Below are positions 1 to 9,103 of a stretch of 29,457 bases of DNA, one piece after another (position 1 is the first letter of the stretch; every line of letters starts with the position of its first letter). Made by a program: the position numbers and the translations under genes. Below the pieces are notes generated by a model. The model was not told the DNA's origin, ran no database searches, and was given only the letters and a program-made list of their open reading frames with translations. Source of the DNA: Blastococcus sp. CT_GayMR20 (lineage in GTDB: Bacteria > Actinomycetota > Actinomycetes > Mycobacteriales > Geodermatophilaceae); NCBI RefSeq assembly GCF_004570345.1, contig NZ_SPQM01000057.1:1-29457 (forward strand), given 5' to 3'.

Positions 1-1
1 G

Positions 2-55
2 GCCGCCGACCGCGTCCTGGCGAAGCTCCCGGTGGCCCTCCTGGTCAGGGACTGA
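2..55 (+). CDS. 3' end of an unidentified gene
   Basis: An open frame enters from the left edge and ends in TGA at 53-55, giving 17 visible residues with the end LLVRD. It is too short to assign to a family. The support is that the frame is open to the edge and that an inverted repeat suitable as a terminator follows within 10 bases. It could equally be a chance frame. Confidence 0.35.
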   Translation, partial: AADRVLAKLPVALLVRD

Positions 56-62
56 GAAAGAA

Positions 63-111
63 CCCCCTGCCCCCCACCACTCGCAAGCTCGCGGCGGGAT
101 CCTGCAGGGGG
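63..111. terminator. Inverted repeat, likely bidirectional terminator
   Basis: CCCCCTGC (63-70) is perfectly complementary to GCAGGGGG (104-111), with a 33-base loop. It lies between the end of the left-edge frame and the end of the minus-strand permease gene. Read on the minus strand the second arm is followed by TTCTTTC, a partial T-rich tail, so it probably ends the ABC operon. Confidence 0.5.
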
Positions 112-113
112 CC

Positions 114-1328
114 TCAAAACCTGATCGCGTCGATCACCTTGGCGCGGACGGCGATGATCGCGGGCAGCAGCCCCGCGAGGGCGCCGACCGCGGTCGCGGC
201 GATCAGTCCCTCGACGGCGGCGGCCACGGGGAAGCCGGGGTTGTCGGCCAGCGGGACGCCGTCGTTGAAGAACTGCTCGAGCGGCAGGTTCCGCACCAGC
301 ACGATCGAGGCGCCGACGGCGACCACACCGGCGACGAACGTCGCGCAGACGCTCTCCAGCATGACCGCGGAGAAGATCCGCCCGGAGCTCGCGCCGAAGC
401 TCCGGCGTACGCCGATCTCCCGGATCCGCTGGCGCACGGTGACCAGGCCGATGTTGAGGACGCCGAGCCCGCCGAGCACGAGGACGACGATCCCGGCACC
501 GCGGATCGCCAGCCGGAGCATGGCCATCGCGGACTCCAGGTCGGCGGCGTCCTGCCGGTTGACCATGACGTCGGTGTCCGGCAGCGCCAGCTCGAGGTCG
601 TGCTGCACGGTCCGGATCACCTGGTCCACCTGCTCCGGCGGCACCCAGAGCTCGAGGGTGGGCGGGCCGTACATCATCGGCGTCCCCTCGGACGCCGTCG
701 CCCGGACGTCGGTCCCGCCGTCCACCCGGTAGACGATCAGCTCTTCCTGGTACCCCTCGCGCACGACGCCGACGATCGTGGCGCGGACCGGCCGCGGGCC
801 GCCGATCATGACCGTGGACGGCGAGGAGAGGTCGCCGATGCCCAGGCGTTCGGCGAACCGCTCGTTGACGACGAGCGCCGGCGACAGGCTCGCGCGGTCG
901 CCCTCCCGGAACCACCGTCCCTGGACGGGCTGGATGCGGTGCAGCGGCCCGTAGGACGGCGTGACGGTCTTGGTCTGCACCTGCATCGCGCCCTCGGGCA
1001 GCCGGTAGAGGCCGTCGCCGTAGGTGACGCTCGACGCGCCGGTGATCCCGTACCGCTCGATGAGCGCGGCGACGGCGGCGTCCCACTTCTCCGCGGGCGG
1101 GGACATGCCCGTCATCGGGTCGTAGGCCTGGATGCCGATCGTCGCCGGCCGGCCGCTCCAGCGCTCGGACTGCTCCTGCTGGGCCTGGGCCAGCATCTGG
1201 CCGAGCGCGGTCACCGTGGTCATCGCGAAGACGGCCAGGAAGACGCCGACCAGGGAGAGCACCACCCGCGACTTGTGCACGCGGACCTCGCCCCACGCCT
1301 CCGCGAGCGCGCCCAGCACGCCGGTCAT
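114..1328 (-). CDS. MacB/FtsX-type ABC transporter permease
   Basis: This 404-residue protein has the four-helix MacB/FtsX layout. One membrane segment lies near residues 20-42, then a large extracytoplasmic domain to about 260, then three segments near 275-297, 320-345 and 370-392. The motif RQRIREIGVRRSFGAS after the second segment is the coupling region typical of this family, which contacts the ATPase. Members work by mechanotransmission rather than moving a substrate through a membrane channel. They export peptides, lipids or drugs or drive cell-wall enzymes; the substrate here cannot be told. The ATG at 1328 overlaps the ATPase stop in an ATGA, which implies translational coupling. It is the last gene of a three-gene operon. 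Confidence 0.92.
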   Translation of the reverse strand: MTGVLGALAEAWGEVRVHKSRVVLSLVGVFLAVFAMTTVTALGQMLAQAQQEQSERWSGRPATIGIQAYDPMTGMSPPAEKWDAAVAALIERYGITGASSVTYGDGLYRLPEGAMQVQTKTVTPSYGPLHRIQPVQGRWFREGDRASLSPALVVNERFAERLGIGDLSSPSTVMIGGPRPVRATIVGVVREGYQEELIVYRVDGGTDVRATASEGTPMMYGPPTLELWVPPEQVDQVIRTVQHDLELALPDTDVMVNRQDAADLESAMAMLRLAIRGAGIVVLVLGGLGVLNIGLVTVRQRIREIGVRRSFGASSGRIFSAVMLESVCATFVAGVVAVGASIVLVRNLPLEQFFNDGVPLADNPGFPVAAAVEGLIAATAVGALAGLLPAIIAVRAKVIDAIRF

Positions 1329-2092
1329 GCCGGCCCCCAGCCGGGGTCGGCGACCGCCGGCCCGTCGACCCCGGAGCGCGACGCGGTGGCGGCCAGGAGG
1401 TGCGCGTCCCCGTCGAGGGGGGCGAGGTGGCCGCCCTCGAGGGTGAACCGGCGGTCCGCGAGCGCGGCGACCGAGAGGTCGTGGGTGATCGTCACCAGCG
1501 CGGCGCCGGTCTCGGCGGTGACCTCCGTCAGCAGCGCCATGACCCGGGCGCCGGTTTCGACGTCGAGGGCGCCGGTGGGCTCGTCGGCGAGGACGACGCG
1601 CGGACGCCGTACCAGCGCCCGGGCGATGGCCACGCGCTGCTGCTCACCGCCCGACAGGCGCTCGGGGACCTGATCGGCCCGCGCACCGAGGCCGACCCGG
1701 TCGAGCATCTCGCGCGCCGCGCGGGTGCGCGTGAGGTACGCACGGCCGCTGGCGTAGAGGAGGGGTGCGGCGACGTTCTCCACGGCCGTGCGGCGCGGGA
1801 GCAGGTTGAACTGCTGGAAGACGAAGCCGAAGACCTCGCCGCGCAGCCGGGACCTGCGGCGGGCCCGCAGCCGGTCGGTCGGCTCCCCGTCGAGCAGGTA
1901 GGCGCCGCCGGTCGGGCTGTCGAGCAGACCCAGGATGTTGAGCAGCGTGGACTTGCCGGAGCCGGAGCGGCCGACGACCGCGACGTGCTCGCCCGCGTCC
2001 ACCTCGAGGTCGACACCGGTCAGGATCGGCAGCCGCGACCCGTCGGGCAGCGGCACCTCACGGCGCACCCCGCTCAGTGCCATGAGGCTCAT
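1325..2092 (-). CDS. ABC transporter ATP-binding protein (MacB/LolD class)
   Basis: This 255-residue cytoplasmic ATPase powers the neighbouring permease. It shows Walker A GRSGSGKST near residue 42, a Q-loop in FVFQQFNLLP, the signature LSGGEQQRVAIARAL, Walker B VVLADEPTGALD and the switch histidine in TITHD. The VFQQFNLLP and DEPTGALD forms are typical of the MacB/LolD/FtsE branch. The start at 2092 overlaps the TGA of the upstream adaptor gene in an ATGA; a second in-frame ATG follows three codons later at 2083. Adaptor, ATPase and permease follow one another without gaps. The C-terminus extends about 25 residues past the usual core and has no recognisable motif. Confidence 0.94.
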   Translation of the reverse strand: MSLMALSGVRREVPLPDGSRLPILTGVDLEVDAGEHVAVVGRSGSGKSTLLNILGLLDSPTGGAYLLDGEPTDRLRARRRSRLRGEVFGFVFQQFNLLPRRTAVENVAAPLLYASGRAYLTRTRAAREMLDRVGLGARADQVPERLSGGEQQRVAIARALVRRPRVVLADEPTGALDVETGARVMALLTEVTAETGAALVTITHDLSVAALADRRFTLEGGHLAPLDGDAHLLAATASRSGVDGPAVADPGWGPA

Positions 2093-3132
2093 CCGACCGG
2101 CCCGCCCATGATCGGCTGGCCGGTGAACGGGTCGATCGGGGTGTCGTCGGGCACCGGGACGAACTGCAGGATCTGCTCGCCCTCGGTGAGCCCCTCGCGG
2201 ATCTCGACCATGTCGCCGTCCGTGAGCCCGAGGGTGACGGCCCGCTCGACCGGCTCTCCGTCCTCGCCGACGACCCACACGTTGCCGGTCTGGACCGAGC
2301 CCTGGACGGCGGTGATCGGGACGACGAGCACGTTCTCGGCCAGTCCCGCCTGGATCGTCATCGTGGCACCCATCCCGGCGAAGACCGCGGTCCCGACGGG
2401 CACGGCGCAGCGGGCCGTGGTGCCCCCCGACGCGGGTGCGCCGGGATCGGCCGGGGAGCCGGGGTCCGGCTCGTCGGCCGGGGCCGGAGCGGCCGCGCCC
2501 AGCACCAGGGAGCCGCACGTGAACGGGGCGGGACCGCCCTGTACCTCGACCTCCGCGGTCGACGGCGGGCTGAGCAGCCGGAACTGCTCGGCCTGCGACA
2601 GCGTCGCGGTGACCGACAGGGTGCCCGGGGAGATGGTGCCGACGCGGTCGCCGACGGCGACGATCTGGTCGACCAGCACGTCGAGCGAGGTGAGCGTGCC
2701 CGCCTTGGGCGCGCCGACGGTGGCGGTGCGGACCCGGGGCGCGGGCTGGGTGACCGTGGGATTGCCCTCGGCGTCGGTCCCGGTGACGGGTTCGCGCTCC
2801 TCCTCCCAGCGGATCTCGAGGAGCGGCTGACCCGCGGTGACCGGGCCGGGCGAGGCCAAGAGCCGGCGGACGGTCCCGGCCGCCGTCGCCTTCACGGTCA
2901 CGGACGGGTCGGCCACCACCGTGCCGGTCACTGTCACCGTGTTGCTCACCGTCCCCGTCGACACCGGGATCGGGGGGGCGTCGACGTCGACGAACGCCGG
3001 TCCGTCCGCCCCCGCGGGGTCCTGCCCGGCGTCGGTACCGCCGCGGAAGGCGAGCACGACGAGGGCCGCCGCGATGACCGCCCAGACGAGCAGGCGCAAT
3101 GCGGGGAACACGACGGAGCGGACCGAGCTCAT
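2089..3132 (-). CDS. Membrane fusion/adaptor protein (HlyD/MacA-like)
   Basis: The 347-residue product has one N-terminal membrane anchor (about residues 8-28) and an extracytoplasmic part. That part has two biotinyl/lipoyl-like beta segments around residues 70-90 and 140-165, and a C-terminal beta-rich domain. This fits the periplasmic-adaptor family (MacA/HlyD), which in Gram-positive bacteria works outside the membrane beside a MacB-type permease. The start at 3132 is chosen because GGAGG sits 6 bases upstream; the open frame continues further but without a ribosome site. There is an unusual Pro/Asp/Ala-rich insert of about 20 residues flanked by two cysteines (FTCGS and TARCAV), which could form a disulfide. 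It is first in the operon. Confidence 0.86.
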   Translation of the reverse strand: MSSVRSVVFPALRLLVWAVIAAALVVLAFRGGTDAGQDPAGADGPAFVDVDAPPIPVSTGTVSNTVTVTGTVVADPSVTVKATAAGTVRRLLASPGPVTAGQPLLEIRWEEEREPVTGTDAEGNPTVTQPAPRVRTATVGAPKAGTLTSLDVLVDQIVAVGDRVGTISPGTLSVTATLSQAEQFRLLSPPSTAEVEVQGGPAPFTCGSLVLGAAAPAPADEPDPGSPADPGAPASGGTTARCAVPVGTAVFAGMGATMTIQAGLAENVLVVPITAVQGSVQTGNVWVVGEDGEPVERAVTLGLTDGDMVEIREGLTEGEQILQFVPVPDDTPIDPFTGQPIMGGPVG

Positions 3133-3287
3133 GGGTGTCCTCCGGACGTTGATGCACTGGTCGGTGCCGGTTCTGCGGGAACGTAGCGGTCGGCCCTCCG
3201 GGACGGAGCGCGTCGGCTCGCGGCGCGCGAGCCCTGTGACTGCAGTGACGGGAGAACCCCGGGCACCTGGATCGGCATGGCTACGGA

Positions 3288-3307
3288 GTATGCATACCGC
3301 GTATGCA
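3288..3307. promoter_or_regulatory. GTATGCA-type operator between divergent genes
   Basis: GTATGCATAC (3288-3297) is a perfect 10-bp palindrome. Its right part also forms a perfect inverted repeat, TGCATAC-CGC-GTATGCA (3291-3307), so three overlapping half-sites are packed into 20 bp. It stands out as AT-rich in a GC-rich 320-bp gap (3133-3452) that separates the ABC operon from treZ. It is probably the binding site of a dimeric repressor acting on one or both genes; no regulator gene is adjacent. Nothing else in this gap is recognisable apart from the two ribosome sites. Confidence 0.5.
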
Positions 3308-3452
3308 CCTGGCCAGACACACCGCTGCGACACGCTCGGCCGGAGTCGTGCATCCCTTCCCGCCGGGAGGGTTCGGCACGGGGCCCACGGGCATGATGCG
3401 GCCGACACACTCTGCCGTTCCACCCACCCCGCCACCCTCCGGAGGCCCCTGC

Positions 3453-5207
3453 ATGTCCGCTCCCGTCGAGTTCGCCGTCTGGGCGCCGCTGCCCGAGCGG
3501 GTGCGGATCCAGGTCGACGGCGCGGTCCACGACATGCAGCGGGAGGACGGCGGCTGGTGGCGGGCCGCGGTCGAGGCCGGACCCGACGCCGACTACGGGT
3601 TCCTGATCGACGGCAACGACACCCCCCGGCCCGACCCGCGGAGCCGGCGCCAGCCCGAGGGCGTGCACGGGCTCTCCCGCCGCTTCGATCCCGAGGCCTA
3701 CGAGTGGGGCGACGGCGCCTGGACCGGACGCCCGCTCGCCGGCGGGGTCGTCTACGAGCTGCACGTCGGCACGTTCACCCCCGAGGGCACGCTCGACGCT
3801 GCCATCGGCCGGCTCGGTCACCTGGTGCGGCTGGGCGTCGACTTCGTCGAGCTGCTGCCGGTCAACGCCTTCAACGGCACGCACAACTGGGGCTACGACG
3901 GCGTGCTGTGGTACGCCGTCCAGGAGGAGTACGGCGGGCCGGCCGCCTACCAGCGGTTCGTCGACGCATGCCACCAGCAGGGCCTCGGCGTCATCCAGGA
4001 CGTCGTCTACAACCACCTCGGCCCCTCGGGCAACTACCTGCCGGAGTTCTTCCCGATCTTCGCCGAGGGCGGCGCGAACACCTGGGGCAACTCCATCAAC
4101 CTGTCGGGCCCCGACTCCGACGAGGTCCGCCGCTACGTCATCGACAACGCGCTCATGTGGCTGCGCGACATGCACGTCGACGGCCTGCGCCTCGACGCCG
4201 TCCACGCCCTGGTCGACGAGCGGGCCACGCACGTCCTGGAGGAGATGGCGCAGGAGGTGGACAAGCTGTCGGTCGCAGCCGGCCGCCCCCTGACGCTGAT
4301 CGCCGAGAGCGACCTCAACGACCCCCGCATGGTCACCCCGCGCGTCGCCGGCGGCATGGGCCTGACCGCGCAGTGGAGCGACGACTTCCACCACGCGCTG
4401 CACGCGACCCTGACCGGCGAGGGCCAGGGGTACTACAGCGACTTCGAGGCGGCGGGCCTGGGCGGGGTCGCGAAGACGCTGACCGGCGCGTTCTTCCACG
4501 ACGGCGCGTGGTCGAGCTTCCGCCGGCGGCACCACGGGCGGCCGGTCGACACCGCGACCCTGCCCGGCTGGAAGTTCCTGGGCTACCTCCAGGACCACGA
4601 CCAGATCGGCAACCGCGCCGTCGGCGACCGCATCTCCGCGACCCTCTCCCCCGGCCTGCTGGCCGTCGGCGCGACCCTGGTGCTGACCAGCCCGTTCACC
4701 CCGATGCTGTTCATGGGCGAGGAGTGGGGCGCGGCCACACCCTGGCAGTTCTTCACCAGCCACCCGGAGCCGGAGCTCGGCAAGGCCACGGCCGAGGGCC
4801 GGATCGGTGAGTTCGCCGAGCACGGCTGGGACGCCGACGTGGTGCCCGACCCACAGGACCCGGAGACCTTCAACCGCTCGAAGCTCGACTGGTCGGAGCT
4901 CTCGCGGGAGCCGCACGAGCGGCTGCTCGCGGTGCACCGGTCGCTGCTGGCGCTGCGGCGGGCGCACCCCGATCTGGTCGACCCCGACCTGTCGGCGGTC
5001 CAGGTCGCCTGGGACGACGCCGACCGCTGGCTGGTGGTCCACCGCGGGTCGCTGCGGGTCGTGGTCAACCTGGCCGACCAGCCGCGGGAGATCGACCTGG
5101 ACGTCGCCGCCACCGACGTCCTGTTCGCGACCGGCGAGCTGCCGGCTCTCGACGGCGCGACGGTCACCCTGCCGCCGGAGAGCGCGGCCGTGCTCGCCAC
5201 CCGCTGA
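3453..5207 (+). CDS. treZ: Malto-oligosyltrehalose trehalohydrolase
   Basis: TreZ cleaves the alpha-1,4 bond next to the terminal trehalose unit of maltooligosyl-trehalose and releases trehalose, the second step of the TreY-TreZ route from glycogen-like glucans. The 584 residues match the usual family length. An N-terminal beta domain (about 1-90) precedes a GH13 barrel. Visible GH13 motifs are DVVYNHLG near 183-190, GLRLDAVHA with nucleophile Asp248, LIAESDLND with acid Glu285 and QDHDQIGN with Asp383. The ATG at 3453 follows GGAGG by 7 bases; the open frame extends further upstream without a ribosome site. treY and treX, its usual partners, are not next to it. The next gene starts one base after the stop. 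Confidence 0.95.
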   Translation: MSAPVEFAVWAPLPERVRIQVDGAVHDMQREDGGWWRAAVEAGPDADYGFLIDGNDTPRPDPRSRRQPEGVHGLSRRFDPEAYEWGDGAWTGRPLAGGVVYELHVGTFTPEGTLDAAIGRLGHLVRLGVDFVELLPVNAFNGTHNWGYDGVLWYAVQEEYGGPAAYQRFVDACHQQGLGVIQDVVYNHLGPSGNYLPEFFPIFAEGGANTWGNSINLSGPDSDEVRRYVIDNALMWLRDMHVDGLRLDAVHALVDERATHVLEEMAQEVDKLSVAAGRPLTLIAESDLNDPRMVTPRVAGGMGLTAQWSDDFHHALHATLTGEGQGYYSDFEAAGLGGVAKTLTGAFFHDGAWSSFRRRHHGRPVDTATLPGWKFLGYLQDHDQIGNRAVGDRISATLSPGLLAVGATLVLTSPFTPMLFMGEEWGAATPWQFFTSHPEPELGKATAEGRIGEFAEHGWDADVVPDPQDPETFNRSKLDWSELSREPHERLLAVHRSLLALRRAHPDLVDPDLSAVQVAWDDADRWLVVHRGSLRVVVNLADQPREIDLDVAATDVLFATGELPALDGATVTLPPESAAVLATR

Positions 5208-5208
5208 C

Positions 5209-5937
5209 GTGCGCCGGCTCCTGCCAAGTCCGGCGGACCTCGACGAGGCCGGCCTGGTCGAGGCCTACCGGCTGCCGGCCGGCCGCCGGCTGCGGATGAA
5301 CTTCATCGCCTCCCTCGACGGCGCGATCACCGTCGGCGGAGTGAGCGAGGGGCTGGGGTCGGCCGGGGACCGGCGCGTGTTCCGGGTGCTGCGGGCGCTG
5401 GCCGACGTGGTGCTCGTCGGGCACGGGACGGCGGCCGCGGAGGGGTACCGGGCGATCACCGCAGACTCCGCCGTCGGACGGCTGCGCGCGTCGATCGGCC
5501 GGCCGCCGACCGCGCCGGTCGCCGTCGTCTCACGGCGGGCGTCGCTCGACCCCGCCGACGGGCTGGTGACCGGTGCCGTCTCCCCCACGATCCTCATCAC
5601 CTGCGCCGCTGCGGACGCCGGCCGGCGGGCGGCGCTCGAAGCGGCCGGGGTGACCGTGCTGGTGTGCGGGGACGACGACGTCGACCTCCCCACCGCAGTC
5701 GACCGGCTCGCCGGACTGGGGCACGAGCAGGTGCTGTGCGAGGGCGGCCCCCTGCTGCTGCACGCCTCGCTCGGCGCCGGAGTCGTCGACGAGCTCGACC
5801 TCTCGATCGCGCCCGCCCTCGTGGGCGGCGAGACGCGCCTGCTGCCGGCGGGGCTCGCCGACGTGCAGCGGCTGGAGCTGCGCCAGCTCCTCGAGGAGGA
5901 CGGCGTCCTCTTCGCGCGGTACGACGTCCGCCGCTAG
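5209..5937 (+). CDS. RibD C-terminal-domain (pyrimidine reductase family) protein
   Basis: This 242-residue protein consists of one RibD_C/dihydrofolate-reductase-like domain. The typical signature RMNFIASLDGAITV lies near residues 27-40, and the C-terminal LCEGGPLLLHASL followed by DELDLSIAPALVGG matches the substrate/NADPH-binding end of the family. In riboflavin synthesis this domain reduces the ribosyl side chain of the aminopyrimidine intermediate. Stand-alone actinobacterial members are often annotated as reductases of unproven substrate. The N-terminal deaminase domain of full RibD is absent. The GTG at 5209 is one base after the treZ stop, so the two genes are probably co-transcribed, though a functional link is not obvious. 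The gene ends overlapping the convergent GYD gene by four bases. Confidence 0.85.
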   Translation: MRRLLPSPADLDEAGLVEAYRLPAGRRLRMNFIASLDGAITVGGVSEGLGSAGDRRVFRVLRALADVVLVGHGTAAAEGYRAITADSAVGRLRASIGRPPTAPVAVVSRRASLDPADGLVTGAVSPTILITCAAADAGRRAALEAAGVTVLVCGDDDVDLPTAVDRLAGLGHEQVLCEGGPLLLHASLGAGVVDELDLSIAPALVGGETRLLPAGLADVQRLELRQLLEEDGVLFARYDVRR

Positions 5938-6260
5938 GCCCCCGGCGGCCGGTACGTCACCCGCTGCGCGGTGCGCATCGCCTCCATCGTGTCCTCGACC
6001 GTCATGAGCACGGTCGTCTCCAGGTTCGTCACCGCGCCGCCGCTGCCGATGGCGAGCACCACCGCTGCGATCGAGACGTCGTCCGGTGCCTCCCAGAGGG
6101 TGACACCGTCGTGCGAGCCGAAGGCGTACCAGAACCCCTGGAGCGTGCCGCCGACCGACTCGACGTACTCGGTCGCGGCCTTCCGGCGGTCCTCGGGGTT
6201 GGCGATGAGCCTCGCCCAGGTCTCCGGGGTGTAGCTGAATCTGGTCAGGTAGAGCGGCAT
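5934..6260 (-). CDS. GYD-domain protein
   Basis: The 108-residue product begins MPLYLTRFSYTPETW and continues with the ferredoxin-like alpha/beta pattern of the GYD family (small proteins of unknown function, common in actinobacteria and proteobacteria). Residues 27-55 (RKAATEYVESVGGTLQGFWY) and the following GVTLWEAPDD segment match the family style. The ATG at 6260 has GGAAGG 7 bases upstream. The stop codon overlaps that of the reductase on the other strand. It is divergent from ligC, with a 99-bp gap. The function is not known. Confidence 0.82.
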   Translation of the reverse strand: MPLYLTRFSYTPETWARLIANPEDRRKAATEYVESVGGTLQGFWYAFGSHDGVTLWEAPDDVSIAAVVLAIGSGGAVTNLETTVLMTVEDTMEAMRTAQRVTYRPPGA

Positions 6261-6359
6261 CGCGGCGCCTTCCGGTCGTCCCCCGCGCCGCGACGCTAGA
6301 ACCGCGGCACCGCACCCGTCGATGCCCTCGTGCGCGCCGCTGCTGCTTGACTGACCGGC

Positions 6360-7454
6360 ATGGATCTGCCCGTGATGCCGCCGGTGAAGCCGATGCTGGC
6401 CAAGGCCGCGACCAAGGTCCCCACCGCCGAGGGGATGCTCTACGAGCCGAAGTGGGACGGCTTCCGCTGCATCGTCTTCCGGGACGGCGACGAGGTGGAG
6501 CTCGGCAGCCGCAACGAGCGCCCGCTGACCCGCTACTTCCCCGAGGTCGTGGCGGCGGTGAAGGCCCACCTCCCCGCGCGGTGCGTCGTCGACGGCGAGA
6601 TCGTCGTGCCGCAGGGCGACCGGCTGCACTTCGAGTCGCTCCTGCAGCGCATCCATCCCGCCGAGTCGCGGATCAACCTGCTCGCCGAGCAGACCCCCGC
6701 GTCCTTCGTCGCCTTCGACCTGCTGGCGCTCGGCGACGAGTCGCTGCTCGAGGTCCCGTTCGCCGAGCGCCGGACCCGGCTGGAGACGGCACTCGACGGC
6801 ATTCGCCCGCCCGTCTACCTGACCGGGATCACCCGGGAGCCGGAGACCGCCCAGCGATGGTTCCAGACGTTCGAGGGCGCCGGCCTCGACGGCGTCGTGG
6901 CCAAGGCGCCGGACCTGCCGTACGGACCGGACCAGCGACTCATGACCAAGGTCAAGCACGTCCGCACCGCCGACTGCGTGGTCGCCGGCTTCCGCTGGCA
7001 CAAGAGCGGCCCCATCGTCGGCTCGCTGCTGCTGGGGCTCTACAACGACGCCGGCGACCTGCAGCACATCGGGGTGGCCGCGTCCTTCCCGATGGCGCGG
7101 CGGGCGGAGCTCGTCGAGGAGCTCGAGCCGTACCGGGCCGAGGCGCTGGACGGGCATCCGTGGCAGGAGTGGGCGAACGCGCAGGTCCAGCAGAACGGCG
7201 AAAACCGCATGCCGGGCGCGGTCAGCCGCTGGAACGCGAAGAAGGACCTGTCGTGGGTACCGCTGCGCCCGCAACTGGTGGTGGAGATCAAGTACGACCA
7301 GCTCGAGGGCCGTCGACTTCGTCACACCGGCCAGTTCCTCCGGTGGCGACCGGACAGGGACCCGCTGAGCTGCACGTACGACCAGCTGGAGGTCCCCGTG
7401 CGCTACGACCTGGCCGAGGTGCTGGAGACCGGGGAGCGCTCCGGACGGCCGTGA
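6360..7454 (+). CDS. ligC: ATP-dependent DNA ligase, LigC type
   Basis: The 364-residue enzyme seals nicks using ATP. Motif I, EPKWDGFR, carries the adenylated lysine at residue 31. Further motifs are SRNERPLTRYFPE (motif Ia region), VVDGEIV, FVAFDLLAL (III), DGVVAKAPD (IV) and MTKVKHVRTADCVV (V). A C-terminal OB fold follows, ending in EIKYDQLEGRRLRHTGQFLRWR. Length and lack of polymerase or nuclease domains fit LigC rather than LigD or LigB. In mycobacteria LigC is encoded beside a Prim-PolC polymerase (Rv3731 and Rv3730c); here the polymerase gene is the second gene downstream, on the same strand. The start at 6360 has no strong ribosome site. Confidence 0.92.
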   Translation: MDLPVMPPVKPMLAKAATKVPTAEGMLYEPKWDGFRCIVFRDGDEVELGSRNERPLTRYFPEVVAAVKAHLPARCVVDGEIVVPQGDRLHFESLLQRIHPAESRINLLAEQTPASFVAFDLLALGDESLLEVPFAERRTRLETALDGIRPPVYLTGITREPETAQRWFQTFEGAGLDGVVAKAPDLPYGPDQRLMTKVKHVRTADCVVAGFRWHKSGPIVGSLLLGLYNDAGDLQHIGVAASFPMARRAELVEELEPYRAEALDGHPWQEWANAQVQQNGENRMPGAVSRWNAKKDLSWVPLRPQLVVEIKYDQLEGRRLRHTGQFLRWRPDRDPLSCTYDQLEVPVRYDLAEVLETGERSGRP

Positions 7455-7494
7455 TCGTCTGCGCGCGGCCCGCTCGCCTCCTACGGTGGTGATC

Positions 7495-9069
7495 ATGCGT
7501 CACCACCGCGGCCGCCGGGCCGTCCCTGCGATCCTGCTTGCCCTGGGCATGGTGCTCGCGGGCTGCACCTCGTTCGCCGACTCGCCGGCGGAGGAGGCCT
7601 CCTCCCCCGCCGCGACGACGACGGTGGCCGCGCCCGACGTGGCGGAGATCGAGTGGAACGACTGCGACGCGCAGATCCAGCCGCTGATCGCCGACCAGCC
7701 CGGCAGCGACCGCGACCTCAGGTTCGAGTGCGGAACCACCGAGGTGCCGATCAGCTACGACGAGCCCGAGGGCGCGACGCTCCCGCTCTTCCTCGTCCGC
7801 GCCGTCCTCGCCGGGCAGACCGACCGCATCGGCTCGCTGCTGGTCAACCCCGGCGGGCCGGGCGGTTCCGGTGCCGACGCCGCCATCGGCCTCGCGCTCA
7901 CCCTCCCCACGGAGGTGCTGGGCCGCTTCGACCTGGTCGGGTTCGATCCCCGCGGGGTCGGCCTGTCGACGCCCGTCGAGTGCATCTCCGACGAGACGAA
8001 GGAGCAGATGATCGCCTCCGAGCCGCGGCCGGTGACCGACGCGCAGCTCGACGAGGCCTTCGCGCTCGCCGAGGAGATCGCCGACGGGTGCGCCGAGGAG
8101 TACGGCGACGCGCTCGGCACGTTCAACACCGTCGACACCGCGCGCGACATGGACCGGCTCCGTGAGGCGCTCGGCGACGAGCAGCTGAGCTACCTCGGCT
8201 ACTCCTACGGCACCACGCTGGGCTCCACCTACGCCGAGCTGTTCCCGGACAAGGTGCGGGCGCTGGTGCTCGACGCCGCCGTCGACCCGGACGGCGACGC
8301 CACGAGCGACGCCGAGCAGAGCGCCGCGGGCCTGGAGGCCGGCTTCGACGCCTTCGCCACGAACTGCGTCGGGCTGATCGCCGGCTGCCCCATCGGCGGC
8401 GACCCCCGCGCGTTCGTCAACGAACTGCTCGCCCAGGCGGCGACGACCCCCATACCGAGCAGCGAGCCGGACACCGACGGCCAGGTCCGCACGGCCACGC
8501 CGGGCGTCGTCCTCACGGGGATCGTGGCCGCCCTGTACGACACGGCATCCTGGCCGCAGCTCGCGCAGGCGCTCGCCGCCGCGCGGCAGGGCGACTCCGC
8601 CGGGCTGTTCTCCCTCGCCGACAGCTACGCGGGCCGGCTCGAGGACGGCACGTACTCCAACCTGTTCGACGCCAACATCGCGGTGAACTGCGCCGACACC
8701 GACGAGACGGTCGAGGAGGACCGCGTGCGGGAGCTCGCCGCCGACTGGAACACCAAGTACCCGCTGTTCGGTGCCGGGTCCGCCGTCGGGCTCTACACGT
8801 GCTCGGTCTGGGACGCCGAGCGGACGCCGCTGCCCGAGCGGGACGCCGAGGGCAGCGACCCGATCGTCGTGGTGGGCAACGCCGGCGACCCCGTCACCCC
8901 CCTGCCCGGGGCCGTGGACCTCGCCGAGGACCTCGAGAACGGCGTCCTGCTGACCTGGCAGGGCCAGGGCCACACCGCGTACCCGAAGACCGACTGCATC
9001 ACGGCCGCGGTGAACGCCTACCTGATCAACCTCACGGCGCCCATGGACGGGCTGACCTGCCCTGCGTGA
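7495..9069 (+). CDS. Secreted alpha/beta-hydrolase lipoprotein (TAP-like peptidase)
   Basis: This 524-residue exported lipoprotein has a basic N-terminus, a hydrophobic stretch and the lipobox LAGC with lipidated Cys24. A Thr/Ala/Pro linker follows, then an alpha/beta-hydrolase fold. The oxyanion-region VNPGGPGGSG (about 117-126), nucleophile Ser237 in GYSYG, Asp465 in GNAGDPVTP and His493 in GQGHTAY form the likely triad, and the C-terminal part matches the TAP-like domain. The family includes tripeptidyl aminopeptidases and related secreted hydrolases; substrate here is unknown. The ATG at 7495 is preferred, though GTG codons lie at 7486 and 7489 nearby. It sits between ligC and the Prim-PolC gene, with 40- and 34-bp gaps. 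Confidence 0.88.
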   Translation: MRHHRGRRAVPAILLALGMVLAGCTSFADSPAEEASSPAATTTVAAPDVAEIEWNDCDAQIQPLIADQPGSDRDLRFECGTTEVPISYDEPEGATLPLFLVRAVLAGQTDRIGSLLVNPGGPGGSGADAAIGLALTLPTEVLGRFDLVGFDPRGVGLSTPVECISDETKEQMIASEPRPVTDAQLDEAFALAEEIADGCAEEYGDALGTFNTVDTARDMDRLREALGDEQLSYLGYSYGTTLGSTYAELFPDKVRALVLDAAVDPDGDATSDAEQSAAGLEAGFDAFATNCVGLIAGCPIGGDPRAFVNELLAQAATTPIPSSEPDTDGQVRTATPGVVLTGIVAALYDTASWPQLAQALAAARQGDSAGLFSLADSYAGRLEDGTYSNLFDANIAVNCADTDETVEEDRVRELAADWNTKYPLFGAGSAVGLYTCSVWDAERTPLPERDAEGSDPIVVVGNAGDPVTPLPGAVDLAEDLENGVLLTWQGQGHTAYPKTDCITAAVNAYLINLTAPMDGLTCPA

Positions 9070-9103
9070 CACTCTGCGCTCCATGATCGAGCGGAGCGAC
9101 TGA

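Noticed and set aside
1325..3157. 610-residue minus-strand frame as one protein
   Set aside because: Only the last 255 residues (from 2092) have domain content; the rest overlaps the adaptor gene in another frame and is Arg/Gly-rich.
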